Shown: in pieces, positions 1 through 11,032 of the stretch
Layout: each line of letters opens with the position of its first letter
Position numbering within the stretch: the stretch's first letter is position 1
NCBI RefSeq assembly: GCF_013373865.1
Contig: NC_050470.1
Span: forward strand, 16,805,244 to 16,869,243
Origin: Monomorium pharaonis
Lineage: Eukaryota; Arthropoda; Insecta; Hymenoptera; Formicidae
DNA length: 64,000 nt
Direction of reading: 5' to 3'
The notes under the pieces: model-generated
Told to the model about the DNA's origin: nothing
The model's database searches: none
What the model saw: only the letters and a program-made list of their open reading frames with translations
Position numbers and translations under genes: made by a program

Positions 1-19
1 ATTAGTTGTGTCACATAGA

Positions 20-136
20 GTGCGTTCGGGGAGACGCTATTAGCGCCACCAGCATGAGTCCATCTTTATTACTCATTAAAAGTAGAACAAGGATAAACTG
101 ATGCTGATAGCGCTAATAGCGTCTCCCCGAACGCAC
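20..136. repeat. Hairpin (MITE-like) inverted repeat
   Basis: A 27-base arm beginning GTGCGTTCGGGGAG at 20-46 is repeated as its exact reverse complement at 110-136. The pairing continues inward with mismatches to about 56 and 101. No coding capacity is present. This is the form of a small non-autonomous foldback element; a target duplication was not identified. Confidence 0.75.
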
Positions 137-141
137 CCTTA

Positions 142-412
142 ATGGCACAAAATTATTTAGACGTCTATTAGATGTCTATTAGACGTCTATTTTGACACAA
201 AATTATCTAGACATCTATTAGATGTCTATTAGACGTTGAGAAATGACTTGCAGCTTAAAATGATTTTTTATTAATAATTTATTGTTATTGTATAAAGACT
301 ACTATTGTAAGGTTTTAAACAAACACAATGACACAAAATCACATTACATCTAAATTAGATATTTCTAGACGTTATTTAGACATAGACGGCTCCGACGTCT
401 AATAGACGTCAA
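142..412. repeat. Short repeats of AGACGTCTATTAG type
   Basis: The motif TAGACGTCTATTAGATGTC recurs in direct and inverted orientation between 152 and 235 and again near 345-412. ACACAAAAT words separate the blocks. The same AGACGTCCATTA vocabulary builds the 71-bp array at 13.5-14.3 kb and the block at 15.06-15.24 kb, so these are probably relatives of one repeat family. Confidence 0.5.
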
Positions 413-662
413 TCCGATCTTTCATTTCTCCCTGGGTAAGATGCGAATAAAAATGTAACTAGATCTCGCGACACTTGGAGCGAAGGTTGGTCACGCGAGT
501 TTGGTACGCGTGGTGGAAGCATATAGCGTGCAGGTACTGAACGTGCGCTGACAGCCGGATGTGACGTATCGAGTGCATAGACTAACGTAGCCTTTTGAGA
601 GGGGTAGTTGATTTTTGCGGTAAGAGGAGAGTCCATGAACTTCGGTCAGTTCCGCGATTCGA

Positions 663-742
663 CTATGTTCGGCATTATATCGTCCGTCGCTCTCTCGCTC
701 GCTCTCTCTTTCTCTCTCTCTTTCTTTCTCTCTCCCTTTTGC
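663..742. repeat. CT-rich microsatellite
   Basis: Degenerate (CT)n and CTTT tract, almost pure pyrimidine on the plus strand. Confidence 0.8.
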
Positions 743-761
743 AGTCATATGTCGAATTATT

Positions 762-799
762 AGTCGAATATTATCGAGCGTACTCGATAATATTCGACT
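762..799. repeat. Perfect 17-bp inverted repeat
   Basis: AGTCGAATATTATCGAG at 762-778 is followed after 4 bases by its exact reverse complement at 783-799. It lies in the moderately GC-rich stretch upstream of the Gypsy relic (413-1585). That stretch may include LTR or leader sequence, but I could not define LTR borders or a primer-binding site. Confidence 0.7.
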
Positions 800-1585
800 T
801 CAACCGAAGTTCATGAAGTACCTCTTCACCCCGAATATCAGCCCCCTCTTGTCCTAAGTGATAGGTAATGCTCCGTCTACGTTAGTCTATGATCGAGTGA
901 TATCGGAGTACGTCGCTGACTCCGAAGCGAGGGAGAACGCTCTCACTTTCGTTCGAGAAGTCTCGTGGGGCTGATCTCCGCTCTAATCGCTTTTGTAACG
1001 TACCTGAAATATACTTATCTAGTGTTAAATTGCGGCTAGTTGTTTCTCGATTTCCCGATAATATCCCGAATTCCTGATTCTCGATCCAAAACTTGAAAGA
1101 AAAGAAGAAACAAGTTTACAACGTCAGAAGCGGGATAGTGCTCCGGCTTACCCGTCTCGTGCCTTGTGGAAAAAGTGCCTGACTTATCGTCTTGTGTCTC
1201 GCGGAATTGTGTTCTGGTCTTCTCGTCTTGTGGCTCGGTGGATTGCGTCCCGGTTTTCATATCTCGCGTTTCGACGCGCAATTCATCGGCCACCGACTCG
1301 TTTCTCGACCGTACAGAAGCACGTGCGCGATTGAACCTCGACTCAGCTCCTACAAGTGAAAAACTCAAACTATACTCGAATTAAAATATATTTAATAAGC
1401 CTCCGGTCCACGCGTCGCGTTGGCTCCAAAAATCTCGTACCTGCGTACTCGTACTCCGGTTTGTGTGAAACCTCGTGGTGGCCAAGAAGTAAACCGGTGG
1501 ACCGCTATTACGTGCCTTTTACCTCGTGCAGTAGGAGCCAACTCGGTAACCAGCGAGAATACCTGAAAGAAGATAAATTTTGAAA

Positions 1586-2795
1586 ATGGACCAGCAAAAA
1601 CTGACTAAACTCGCGACAGAAGCCTTGAAAAAAGATGCTGTTCGCGCCGGACTTGTGGATCAAATTAGTTACCCGTCGATCAAAGTGAATTAATTGAAAT
1701 GATCATCATGCGGAGGGAAGCAGAGGCTCATCCCGGTTCCGACGCCGACCCGGCGAACTCGGCTTTTGACGGCGAAAAAGAGAGCGCCGATGCGGCAGCC
1801 CTGGATCACGAAAACGGGGGCAATCCCCTCGCAAACGAAGTAAAACAGCTGCTAGCCACAGTGACCGCCGATTTTCTCGTTAAGCAGCGTAAGATGGAAA
1901 GAAAACAGCAGGAGTTCATGGAACGCCAGCAACAGTTTGAAAGACTAACGCAGCAACTACTGGGGCAGCGAAGCGTGCCGTCGGCCCTTCTGGAGCCAAG
2001 ACAAGGGCCGGTGGTACACCCGCATTACCCGACCATGATGGTGAGTTCGCCGCCAAACCTCCAAGGTACCCCAGCAATATCGGCAACGATGACTGCTCCG
2101 GTCAAAGTTTCAACACTGGTGCCCTAAATACCCGAGTTTGGGGGCACCGACAACGAGAACGTGAGAGTATGGGTCCGTCGAGTTAATAGCGTTGTTCAAA
2201 TACATGCCGCCTCGAATAGAGTGACTTTACTCCAGTTGTCTCACAAAAATAGCTAAAAGGTAGTACAACAGACAACAGGGGGAAGCCCTTGAGTCCTGGA
2301 GCGGGCTCCAGCAGAGACTAGTCAAGGCCTTCAACAGCAGAGTGTCGTTTTATGGAATGAGGCGGAAAATCGAGGCCCGCACCTGGAAGCACAATAGAAA
2401 AACGTTTAGTCAATATTCCATGAATAAACTCGACCTAATGAGTAATTTAGATCTTTTGGAGAAGGACGCCATCAGCCTCCTAGCAGGTGAAATCACGATT
2501 AGCGCTCTGCGATATACCGCGCTGACGATGGAAGCAGAGACAGTGGAGGATTTTCTCGACAAGATGAGAACTCCCACGAGAGATGTACATGAAACAGAAA
2601 AGAAATCATTTATTCAAATTGGCACAAAAACGAGAGATCCCGATACGTGCCGAAACTGTAGGAAAAAAGGCCATACGCACCTGGAATGTCACGGAGAAGA
2701 AACCTGCTTTTATTGTAATGCAAAGGGGCACTGGTAGTATAAATGCCCCAGTAAGAAAAAAAGGAGTAAGAACGTCGACCTGAACGACCTCGACC
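1586..2795 (+). pseudogene. gag: Gypsy Gag relic
   Basis: The start is taken as ATG at 1586, opening a short lysine-rich segment that stops near 1691. A frame change then leads into the open frame 1699-2127, which is charged and Q-rich. A degraded stretch (2130-2340) follows, then 2342-2737 with the capsid-like region and two CCHC zinc knuckles. The first, CRNCRKKGHTHLEC, is complete. The second, starting CFYC at about 2702, has a TAG stop in place of a residue before its last cysteine. In a living element Gag would form the particle and bind RNA through the knuckles. At least one stop lies in a key domain, so the copy cannot make full-length Gag. Confidence 0.8.
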
Positions 2796-3088
2796 CGACC
2801 GACCACCCGCACTACGGAAACCGCAGCAGCAGTGGAGGACGACCCCTCAACGGTGGATTCAGTGGCTGCAGTTCGAGATGCGACAGGTAGCGAGGAGAAG
2901 CGCCTAGAAATCTCCGGCCCGTTTGTGGGCATCCGTAAGCTGCAAGATAGTCAATGTTATTTATCTGCGCTTGTAGTCCGGTCTCGTTTATTAGTAGTCA
3001 AGCGTACATTAAATATATTAGTTCTCGCGTTGATAATTTAGATAAAGTAGACAGAAAGTTAATCAATTTGAATTAGAAAACGCTAGAT

Positions 3089-4865
3089 TTGCTCGGGGTA
3101 ACAAATTCAAAAATGACATTGAACTTGTTACCGAGCAAAAACTTCGAGATAGTTCTATATGTTATACACGATAAATTGTTTAACGGCGACATTATTTTGG
3201 GTCGTGACTTTCTCGACAAAGAAAATCTCACCTTGATATATCGACCCCCGTTGACCGAACAGGAGGAGAAAATCGACTTGTTTTCCGCTCTCCCCTTAAG
3301 TATAATCGAAAACACCGAACAAGATCGCGTGCCTGAGATGATCGAGCAAGCTGCTATTGATTTTGAGGCCGAAGCAAAAGCCCGGTTGAAAGATGTTGTT
3401 CTCGAAGCATTGTCTTGCGATATCACGCCGGTAGCGGATGATTATGCGATAGATATAAACATGCGTGACACGTCGATCTTTGCGTTTGCGCCTCGTCGTT
3501 TCGCTTACGCCGAGAGATTAGAGTTGCGAAAAGTCACGGATGACCTTCTGGAACGAGGGATCATTCAACCGAGTATCTCGCCGTACTGCTTCCGAGTAGT
3601 TCCTGTTAGGAAAAGAAATGGGCAAATGAAATTATGCGTCGATCTCAGACTATTGAATAGTAGGATTCACAAGTAAAAGTATCCATTCCCGCTAATCGAG
3701 GACTTGTTAACCAGATTAAGTAACATGAAAGTTTTCACGCTCTTCGATTTGAAAGACAGCTTTCACCAAATTAAAGTACGCCCAGAGCATAACAAGTATT
3801 TTTCTTTCGCAACTCCGGACGGTCAATTTGAGTATCGGTATCTGCCGTTTTGTTTTAGCGAATCGCCAGCAGAATTTCAAAAAAGACTGGTCCAAATACT
3901 AAATGCACTCATTCGAACAGACAAAATTATGGTCTACATTGATGATGTGCTAATTCCGTCTGAGACTGTCGAACAGAATCTGGAGACCCTTAAAGAAGTA
4001 CTTATCGCGTTACGAAAATATGGATTTGAATTGAATTATGGCAAATGCAAATTTCTTGAAAAGAGAATAGAGTTTCTTGGCTACGTTATTTCCACCGACG
4101 GAATGACGTTAAGCCCGCGACATACGGAAGCGGTCCGCAACTTTAAGTTACCGGAATCAGTACACGACGTTCAATGCTTCCTCGGCTTGACAAACTACTT
4201 TCGAAAATTTATAAAAGATTATGCCCATAAGGCAAGACCATTACAGAACTTACTGCGAAAAGAATGCAAATTTCAATTTGATAACGTGTGCTTAGAGTCA
4301 TTTAATTTGCTTAAAAATGAACTCGTCTCGTCGCGTATTGCATTTGTACGACCCGGCGGCAGAAACCAAACACACGGATGCAAGTAGTCTTAGCTTCGGT
4401 ACTATCTTGTTACAGAGACGATCCGATAAGACATGGGCTCCCGCTTATTACAGTCGAACAACGAACCAAGCTGAAATGAAGTACCATAGTTTTGAACTTG
4501 AAATGCTAGCGATTGTACGAGCGTTAGAACGGTTTCACCTTTATCTTTATGGTATAAAGTTTACAGTTGTCACGGATTGTAACTCAATAATACATGCGGT
4601 TAACAAAGCGAATATTAACCCTCGAATAGCGAGATGGACACTTGCTTTGCAGAATTACGATTTTCAAATAATCCAAAGACCAGGCAAATCGATGGCTCAC
4701 GTGGATGCACTAAGTCGCAGCGTAGCGGCAGTTGACGCGTTATCTCTCGAAACGACTCTCGTCTATAAGCAACTCGCTGATCCTAATAAAATAAGAGAAA
4801 TTAGTCAGATATTAGAGAAATGCGCCGATGGAAAACTACTCACTAGTAAATGGTCTAGTATATAA
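3089..4865 (+). pseudogene. pol: Gypsy Pol relic: protease tail, RT, RNase H
   Basis: The end of the aspartic protease is recognisable by ILGRDFL near 3196. The reverse transcriptase spans about 3460-4340 and includes LFDLKDSFHQI and the catalytic YIDD box near 3941. An in-frame TAA at 3674-3676 splits it. A +1 frame change near 4340-4350 separates RT from RNase H (about 4345-4720), which keeps HTDASS and TDCNS, carrying active-site aspartates. A short linker runs to a stop at 4863. Together these enzymes would copy Gag-packaged RNA into cDNA. The frame breaks make this copy inactive. Confidence 0.88.
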
Positions 4866-4887
4866 GATAATATAGATAATTAACTCA

Positions 4888-5003
4888 AATTTTATGTACC
4901 TGAAGCAATGACCATTGCTGTTATTCGTACATATCACGAAAATATGGCTCATTGCGGGGTTGAAAAACTTCCAAGGCATCCAGCGAACGTATTGGTTCTC
5001 CCC
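4888..5003 (+). pseudogene. Integrase N-terminal fragment (Gypsy)
   Basis: The zinc-binding HHCC start of a retroviral-type integrase is visible as YHENMAHCG in one frame. It is followed after a frame change by FQGIQRTYWF in another, which matches the usual order of this domain. The trace stops at the boundary with foldback sequence at about 5000. No catalytic DDE core follows within the next kilobase. Confidence 0.7.
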
Positions 5004-5334
5004 TTGCACCCCCCCCCCGTGTGTGTGTGTGTGTGTGTGTGCGTGCGTGCAAAGCATTCACTGCATCACATGGGTTTGCGACTTTCCGTGTATGCATTTG
5101 GTCCGTGCGCATGTGCAGTGTGCGCATTTGGTCTGTGTCCGTTTCGCACTGTGTCCGTTTCGCTCTGTGCGCATTTGGTCTGTGTCCGTTTGTTACTGTG
5201 TCCGTTTCGCACTGTGTCCGTTTGTTACTGTGTCCGTTTCGCACTGTGTCCGTTTGGTCTGTGTCCGTTTGTTACTGTGTCCGTTTCACTCAGCTTGCTG
5301 TCCGTTTATTACTGTGCGCATCTGGGACTCACTC
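5000..5334. repeat. Foldback family A, half copy
   Basis: This half element starts at the truncated core (C-rich run, (GT)n at about 5019-5054, then GCAAAGCATTC and CACATGGGTTTGC). It runs through an array of about 15-bp units such as GTGCGCATTTGGTCT and GTGTCCGTTTCGCAC, and ends with GCGCATCTGGGACTCACTC. The opposite array is missing. It is inserted in the Gypsy integrase. Fuller relatives are at 17662-18179 and 55472-55850. Confidence 0.75.
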
Positions 5335-5710
5335 GTAGTGACGATGCGAATGGCTGCATTTCGTTTTATTACAAACATGATTAATAACATTAAGGTAATT
5401 GTTCAATTTAGCTACGCCAGTGCAAATATTGGTGAAACTATGCTCATTCGACGTGTTTTTGCACGAAACGAACGAATCTGGCAGAAAAAAGCGTCGCTCT
5501 GCCCCGGGAAATGAGATATTAATCGTTAAAGTTGATGAATATTCAGGTTATGAAACCTGTTATACCGACGAAATGTAATGACTTGAGCATGCGCAACGAT
5601 CATATCTTCATGCTTTTTGGCCACAAGCGTATGCTCTGTCTAATACAAGCCATGCAAAAAATGCGCGAATTTTAAATGTATGTATTTTTATGAGCATCGA
5701 GCATTTTGTT
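5335..5710. other. Spacer between two foldback copies
   Basis: Unique-looking sequence of mixed composition with no recognisable domain in any frame. It may be a remnant of the host element between the two insertions. Confidence 0.4.
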
Positions 5711-6249
5711 TAACGTGGAAAGTCGCAAACCCATGTGATGCAGTGAATGCTTTGCACGTACACACACACACACGCGCGCGCGCGCGCGCGCACGCACACA
5801 CACACACACACACGGGAGTGGAATGCGGGGCTTCGCCCCTCCTCCCGCACCTACCCCGTCTAAGTCGCTAACCCATGTGCATTGTACTGGAAATTTTGTA
5901 AAACATACGTGGCCGTTCCGAACGTAGTTGTTTCGAACGTGGCCGTTTCGAACGTGGCCGTTTCGAACGTGGCCGTTTCGAACGTGGCCGTTTCGAACGT
6001 GGCCGTTTCGAACGTGGCCGTTTCGAACGTGGCCGTTTCGGACGTGGTCGTTTCGAACGTGGGTAAATTGAACTCCGTGCAATATTTCTCGTTGCCATTC
6101 CGAACGTGGCCATTTCGGACGTGGCCGTTTCGAAAGTGGGCAAATTAAACCACGTGCAATATTTCCCGTGGCCATTCCGAACGTGGCCATTTCGAACGTG
6201 GCCGTTTCGAACGTGGCCATTTTGAACGTGGCCATTTTGGATGCTCCCC
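5711..6249. repeat. Foldback family B, one-sided copy
   Basis: The conserved core (about 5716-5880) reads in reverse: GCAAACCCATGTG, GAATGCTTTGCAC, a CA/CG microsatellite at 5759-5813, the small hairpin GGGGCTTCGCCCC, then CACCTACCCCGTC. One array of about 15-bp units ACGTGGCCGTTTCGA follows (about 5911-6240), ending GATGCTCCCC. Only a single AACGTGG remnant is left on the other side. The array frames give long artefactual open frames with no stops. Confidence 0.8.
5759..5813. repeat. CA/CG compound microsatellite
   Basis: (CA)n, (CG)n, (CA)n tract at the centre of a foldback core. Confidence 0.9.
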
Positions 6250-8055
6250 AGCGTTCAGTTAAGTCATTACAAATATATCCCGGACTTAATGATTTAGTCT
6301 TCGATATGATTAGTGAAAGAATTGTTAATTTTACATGTTTGGACAGGTTATGCTTAATTTGTATCGATGAAATTTCGTTGAAAGCTAGTCTTGATTATAA
6401 TATTATTCGAGATGAGATTATAGGATTTGAGGATCTTGGACATGGAAAGAAATTTTTGCTAGCATGTAACGCGGCTGTAATTATGATAAGAGAAATTTGT
6501 ACATCTTGGAAACAACCAATCGCTTATTATATATTAAATTCAACTTTTAATGAAGTAGACATACAAAATGTTATACAAGGAACAATTAGAATATTGCAGA
6601 TTATCGGATTAAAAGTTCTTTTACTTGTTACAGACATGGATAAAAACTATCAAAATACGACAAAGCGGCTTGGTCTAAGTTCTAAAAAATGTTATTTTGA
6701 CATTGATGGCAAACATATTCATTATTTGGCAGATCCACCACATTTAATCAAAGCTGCAAGAAATAATGTTTACATTAACGATATTAAATATAATGGTCAC
6801 CAAATTTTTTAGCATTATATTGTAACTCTTTACAATTACGCCAAATACCAACCAAATTGATTAGCTTATAAACTAACAGATACTCATGTTCAACCATCAG
6901 GATTTGATCGAATGAAAGTAAAATATGCTGTACGGGTCTGAAGTGCTATGGTAGCAGCTGCCTTGAAAACATTATACGTTCTAAATATCCTATCAGCGAG
7001 CGTTTTGGCAGCCGTCGAATTTATTGAAAAATTCGATGCTTTGTTTGATTTATTCAACTCTTCCATGTTAACAGATAAGAAAAGTCATAGGCGAGCTTTT
7101 ACTGGCGCACAAGATCAAATACAGTTTTTACAAAGAATGTTACATTACGTGTTAAGCTTAAAGGTTTTTTAAAAAAAATTAGGAAACGACATCTCCGAAT
7201 AAGGTTCAGGTTTTTAAGTTTTGGATATTTAACAAAAATCTCTGCAGTCACTGTGGACTTATATACAAAGCATTCTGCCAGATGTTAAATTTTTGCTCAC
7301 TAGACGTTTAAGTCAAGATGCATTGGAGAATTTTTTTTTTTTTTAATTCGAACTTTGAATGGCGCGGCGTATACAGTTACGCCTGCACAGTTTCACTTTG
7401 GATTTTGAAAATTATTTTCTACAATTTATTTGACAACAGGAACCGGAAACTGTACTGAAGATCGCGACTTAATGATTATGGACGTTGCTAATTTTAAAGC
7501 TTAAAATGTAACGTTAATTTAAATCAGCAAGATAAAGGAACAGCAATTTTAATCGATGATCATGATTACCGCCAAATCAGTCTACCAGAGGAAAATGCTT
7601 TACGTTATCTTTGTGGATAATTAATGCGAAAGTGCATTATAAAACATTCCTGTGATATTTGCCTCAAGCATGCGAGAGAATATATAGACTTGAATAATAA
7701 TTCGTATTATTGTTTTTTTCGAGCTTATGAATCAACAGAGAATGATTTGTTTGGTATTTTGTTTATGCCAAATAATGATTATGTTACATACATAAAAGTT
7801 TTGGAATACAATTTCTTCTAAAATATAAATACCTTGATATTGCAAAAAGGAGTTGTAGCTAATTTAATTGAAGTTTTTTCTTATGTACCATTTGAACATC
7901 CATGTTTAAATTTTCCTAAAGAATATTTGATAAGGCTGTTTGCTCGAGTCCGTCTTTTTTTTACTTTAAGAAATATTAATAATACATTTAAAACTCAACG
8001 AGGACACAGGAAAGTAATAATTTTGAAACTGTTCGGGATTCGGCTTCCCTTCTAA
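6250..8055 (+). pseudogene. P-element-like transposase relic, 5' truncated
   Basis: Open frames on the plus strand (about 6254-6812, 6948-7172, 7624-7821, 7834-8055) and the stop-rich stretches between them line up in order with the intact P-type transposase at 32.6-35.7 kb. Diagnostic pieces are the catalytic-core entry CIDEISLKASLDY with G-F-D-G spacing, a DPPHLIKAARN-like box, a segment resembling FNDLFDILNS, LTRRLSQDALENFF near 7300, and a cysteine pair near 7650. The THAP domain is gone because a foldback element abuts the 5' side. Several stops and frameshifts make it dead. It is a clearly different lineage from the copy at 32 kb. Confidence 0.75.
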
Positions 8056-8839
8056 ATTTCCCGGATCAATCATTAATCGCTATCTCTGATTCTCCGCTGA
8101 TGACACATCGTGTCAACAGATTTGGCGGTGAGACAACGGGAAAACAATAGCATCATGCCGGCCGTCTTGAGCCTAGATCTCGGAGTTTCATGTCCCTCGG
8201 TGGGGAGACCGCGTAATCCTCCGTAGATTAGCTGCGTGACAAGTGATCGCCACGCGTTGTACGCGTTCAATCGGATGGTGATGACGCGCTCGACTTCCCG
8301 GAGCAACCATCCTTTGCTAGTCTTGCGCCTGCTACCGCCCGCCAAGTACCCGTTTTTCGCTTTGCGAAATCTGCTTCTCTGTAAAAGTTCTTTGTTTTTG
8401 CGCTATCGTGCGTTGTTCCGCACAACGAGAGTCTGTAAATTACGACTAATCGTGCCGCGATCACGTTTAAATCCGGTTATTCGATTAATTCACTTTTTCT
8501 AGTTAGTTGTTTGTTTTGTTGTAAAATTTAATGCTCTATTCTCGCGGGTGATAGAGGCGAGAGCGTCCTGTGAGTGGTTTTTCGGCATTACCGATGATTC
8601 TCGTGATCGCACCTGCACTCCTGCCTCGCGGCAAAATCTCCGTCGTTCGCGCGCTCAAGATATCCGTTCGATATCACGCGCAATTCGGCGTGAGGCAAGA
8701 TTTCCGTCGCGGACCACCCTGGCAGACATCAAGAGTGCAGAATAAAAGATTTCCGACCGCTCGCGTATCATCGATTCCGCTCACATTAGCCGTTTGCGCC
8801 CACTCGTGATTGCCACCACCCGCTTGAGTGACCATTGAC
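8056..8839. other. Unassigned, GC-richer stretch
   Basis: Higher GC than the surroundings and several short overlapping open frames on both strands, none with a recognisable domain. AATAAA near 8741 and the composition would fit an LTR or leader, but I found no partner copy. Nothing firm can be assigned. Confidence 0.3.
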
Positions 8840-9515
8840 GGGAGCGTCCGAAGTGGCCACATTCGAAATGGCCACGCGTAAATTTGACCACGTTCGAAAT
8901 GGCCACGAAAAATGTTGCACATGGTTCAATTTTCCCACGTTCGAAACGGCCACGTCCGAAATGGCCATAAGAAATATTGCACGGAATTCAATTTTCCCAC
9001 GTTCGAAACGACCACGTCCGAAATGGCCACGTTCGGAACGGCCACGTTCGGAACGGCCACGTTCGAAATGGCCACGGTTTACAAAATTTCCAGTACAATG
9101 CACATGGGTTAGCAACTTAGACGGGGTAGGTGCGGAAGGGAGGCCGAAGGCCCCCCTTGCACCTCCCCGTGTGTGCGTGTGTGTGTATGTGTATGTGCGC
9201 GCAAAGCATTTTCTGCATTACATGGGTTTGCAATTTTCCACGCAAACAAAAAAAAAATCATTTCAAACTTGTCCGTTTCAAACGTGGCCATTCCGAACGT
9301 GGCTCTTTTGAACGTGACCGTTTTGAACGTAGCCGTTCCGAACGTGGGCGTTTCAAACGTGGCCGTTTCAAACGTGGCCATTTCAAACGTGGCCGTTTCA
9401 AACGTGGCCGTTTCGAACGTGGCCGTTCCGAACGTGGCCGTTTCGAACGTGACCATTTCGAATGTGGTCAAATTTACGTGTGACCATTTCAAACGTGGCC
9501 ATTTTAGACGCTCCC
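8840..9515. mobile_element. Foldback family B, complete copy
   Basis: A symmetrical 676-bp element. It opens GGGAGCGTCC and closes GACGCTCCC. Left array: about 15-bp units GTTCGAAATGGCCAC. Right array: the inverse units AACGTGGCCGTTTCA. Between them (about 9084-9235) sits the core: GCACATGGGTTAGC, GACGGGGTAGGTGC, the hairpin GGCCGAAGGCC, a GT-rich tract, GCAAAGCATTTTCTGC and ACATGGGTTTGC. The core is shared with family A despite unrelated arrays. No protein is encoded. Confidence 0.85.
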
Positions 9516-9516
9516 G

Positions 9517-9815
9517 ATTTCCGCGATCCGTTCCGTTCGTTTTGCCTAATATTACATGGAGCACAATTTACGCTAAAAAGCCGGACAATATGGTGATAAC
9601 TAAACATTATATTTCTTTATTAAAATGTGCCTTTACTTAATTTATTGTAATTTGTATTAGTATACATATCTTTTCACGTCATCTATTAAAAACAAGCATC
9701 TTAATCAATAAATACCGCTAAACATTCTTATTTTCTAATCCTCTATTCCGTTTTTCCGCGTAAATTGTGCTCCATGTAATATTTGGTAATCAAAACGAAC
9801 AGAACGGATCGCGGA
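9517..9815. mobile_element. MITE with about 57-bp inverted termini
   Basis: The left arm 9517-9573 (CCGCGATCCGTTC to GAGCACAATTTACGC) is repeated inverted at 9758-9815 with a few mismatches. The interior (about 185 bp) is AT-rich with no open frame. The foldback element at 8840-9515 ends directly against the left terminus. Confidence 0.8.
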
Positions 9816-10034
9816 GATCTAGTAAATTTTGTCTTCCGCGTTTGTGCGTTTCCGCACTTCATATAATGGCACCCTCATAATAGGTTGGCGTCATCGGAAT
9901 CAATGTTTTGGAGTGCGTTATGTAACGTGTGGTACTGTAATCTTTTTTGGAGTCGGATATCTAACCGGAGTTTCTAAAGAAGGGTGTCTTGGCGTGAATA
10001 GGAACATGTCGAGGCATGTGACGCGGACAGAGCC

Positions 10035-10176
10035 TGGGGTACTATTCCGTAACCACTTATCGATTATCGATGTCGTTAAGTGTCGTTGCGCATATTTTTT
10101 CATATATCAAAATATGTGCGCAAAGACACTCAACAACGTCAATAGTTGTCGGTAAATGGTTACAGATTAGCCCCCC
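10035..10176. mobile_element. Hairpin MITE of about 140 bp
   Basis: Almost the whole segment folds on itself. GTAACCACTTATCGATTATC and GTCGTTGCGCATATTTT on the left pair with their diverged inverses on the right, around a centre near 10104. It is bounded by GGGG on the left and a C11 run on the right. Confidence 0.7.
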
Positions 10177-10272
10177 CCCCCACAGTATATACAGTAGCGC
10201 AACTCACACGATTCTAGCGTGTACAAAATTGAACTACACTTGCGCAGCGCAAGATATGCGTTCGATATCAGT

Positions 10273-11006
10273 TAGAGATGGGCGATACAGTATCGATACA
10301 CCTGTGTATCGATATTTTTGATGTCAAATATTGATATTTTGTATCGATATTTTAATTTTCGATATTACCTTGTATGGATATTCGAAAAGGGATATCGAAC
10401 TTCCGATACAATCCGTTAATTCCATAGATTTTTTGTTTTCTCGCCCGATCGCGAGTGCACACACTGCTTTTCACTCTTGATAAGAAGCACCCGCGGAATA
10501 TTAAAATGTAATTCGCTTAAGTTGTAAGGTTTAATTAGTTTAAGAAAATTAGTTTTTAAGATCATTTATATTAAGAATTATATTAATAAGTTATATTAAT
10601 AATTAATATTTCTATAACATTTTTTCTTATTATATGTGGAAATGATAAAACCAACATTAGACTACTTATCGCATATGTATTTGTTGTAATTGATTTTCTC
10701 TTTCTGAACAGTGATTTAACCACTGCTGTTTGCAACAGAGTTCCATACTTAAACTACATACTTAAGAAAATTAGTTTACATTAATTACAAAACTAAATGA
10801 CTTAATGATGACAACGGACCGCTTTGTTCTCCCAAATTAAATTGAAATATATCTAATAATAGAGGTATGAATTATGGACAGTATAGAGTATCGATATTAT
10901 TAAATATCAATATTTTCAATGCAATATTTTTAGTGTATCGATGTTTTTATTTGTGATACGTATCAATACGCAATATCGATATTTTCTACTGTATCGCCGA
11001 TCTCTA
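10273..11006. mobile_element. Non-autonomous DNA element with TATCGATA-rich ends
   Basis: The left end TAGAGATGGGCGATACAGTA is matched by TACTGTATCGCCGATCTCTA on the right (imperfect 20-bp inverted termini). Both subterminal regions are dense in TATCGATATTTT words. The interior is AT-rich and non-coding. The TAGAGATGGGCG terminus resembles hAT-type ends, but I could not confirm an 8-bp target duplication. Confidence 0.65.
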
Positions 11007-11032
11007 CTTGCGCCAGCTAAGTAGGTAACCAA

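Larger units (their letters stand above)
1586..5003 (+). mobile_element. Ty3/Gypsy LTR retrotransposon relic
   Basis: The plus strand carries gag and pol pieces in the usual Ty3/Gypsy order: Gag with zinc knuckles, protease, reverse transcriptase, RNase H, and the first part of integrase. All are broken by stops and frameshifts. The coding trace ends abruptly near 5003, at the start of the integrase core-proximal segment, where a foldback element begins. No flanking LTR pair was found in the window, so this is an old internal fragment. Confidence 0.9.

Noticed and set aside
413..1585. 5' LTR of the Gypsy relic
   Set aside because: Position and composition fit, but there is no second LTR, no clear TG...CA border and no primer-binding site.
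5672..6235. Long open frames across the foldback arrays (also at 8835-9311, 9109-9564 and 17873-18733)
   Set aside because: They are repeats of 15-bp units read as regular peptides (SNVAV, RSKRP, TDQMR types) in several frames and both strands; length divisible by three removes stops without selection.
8073..8502. Overlapping open frames on both strands
   Set aside because: No domain, no codon pattern, no conserved partner; ordinary chance frames in GC-richer sequence.
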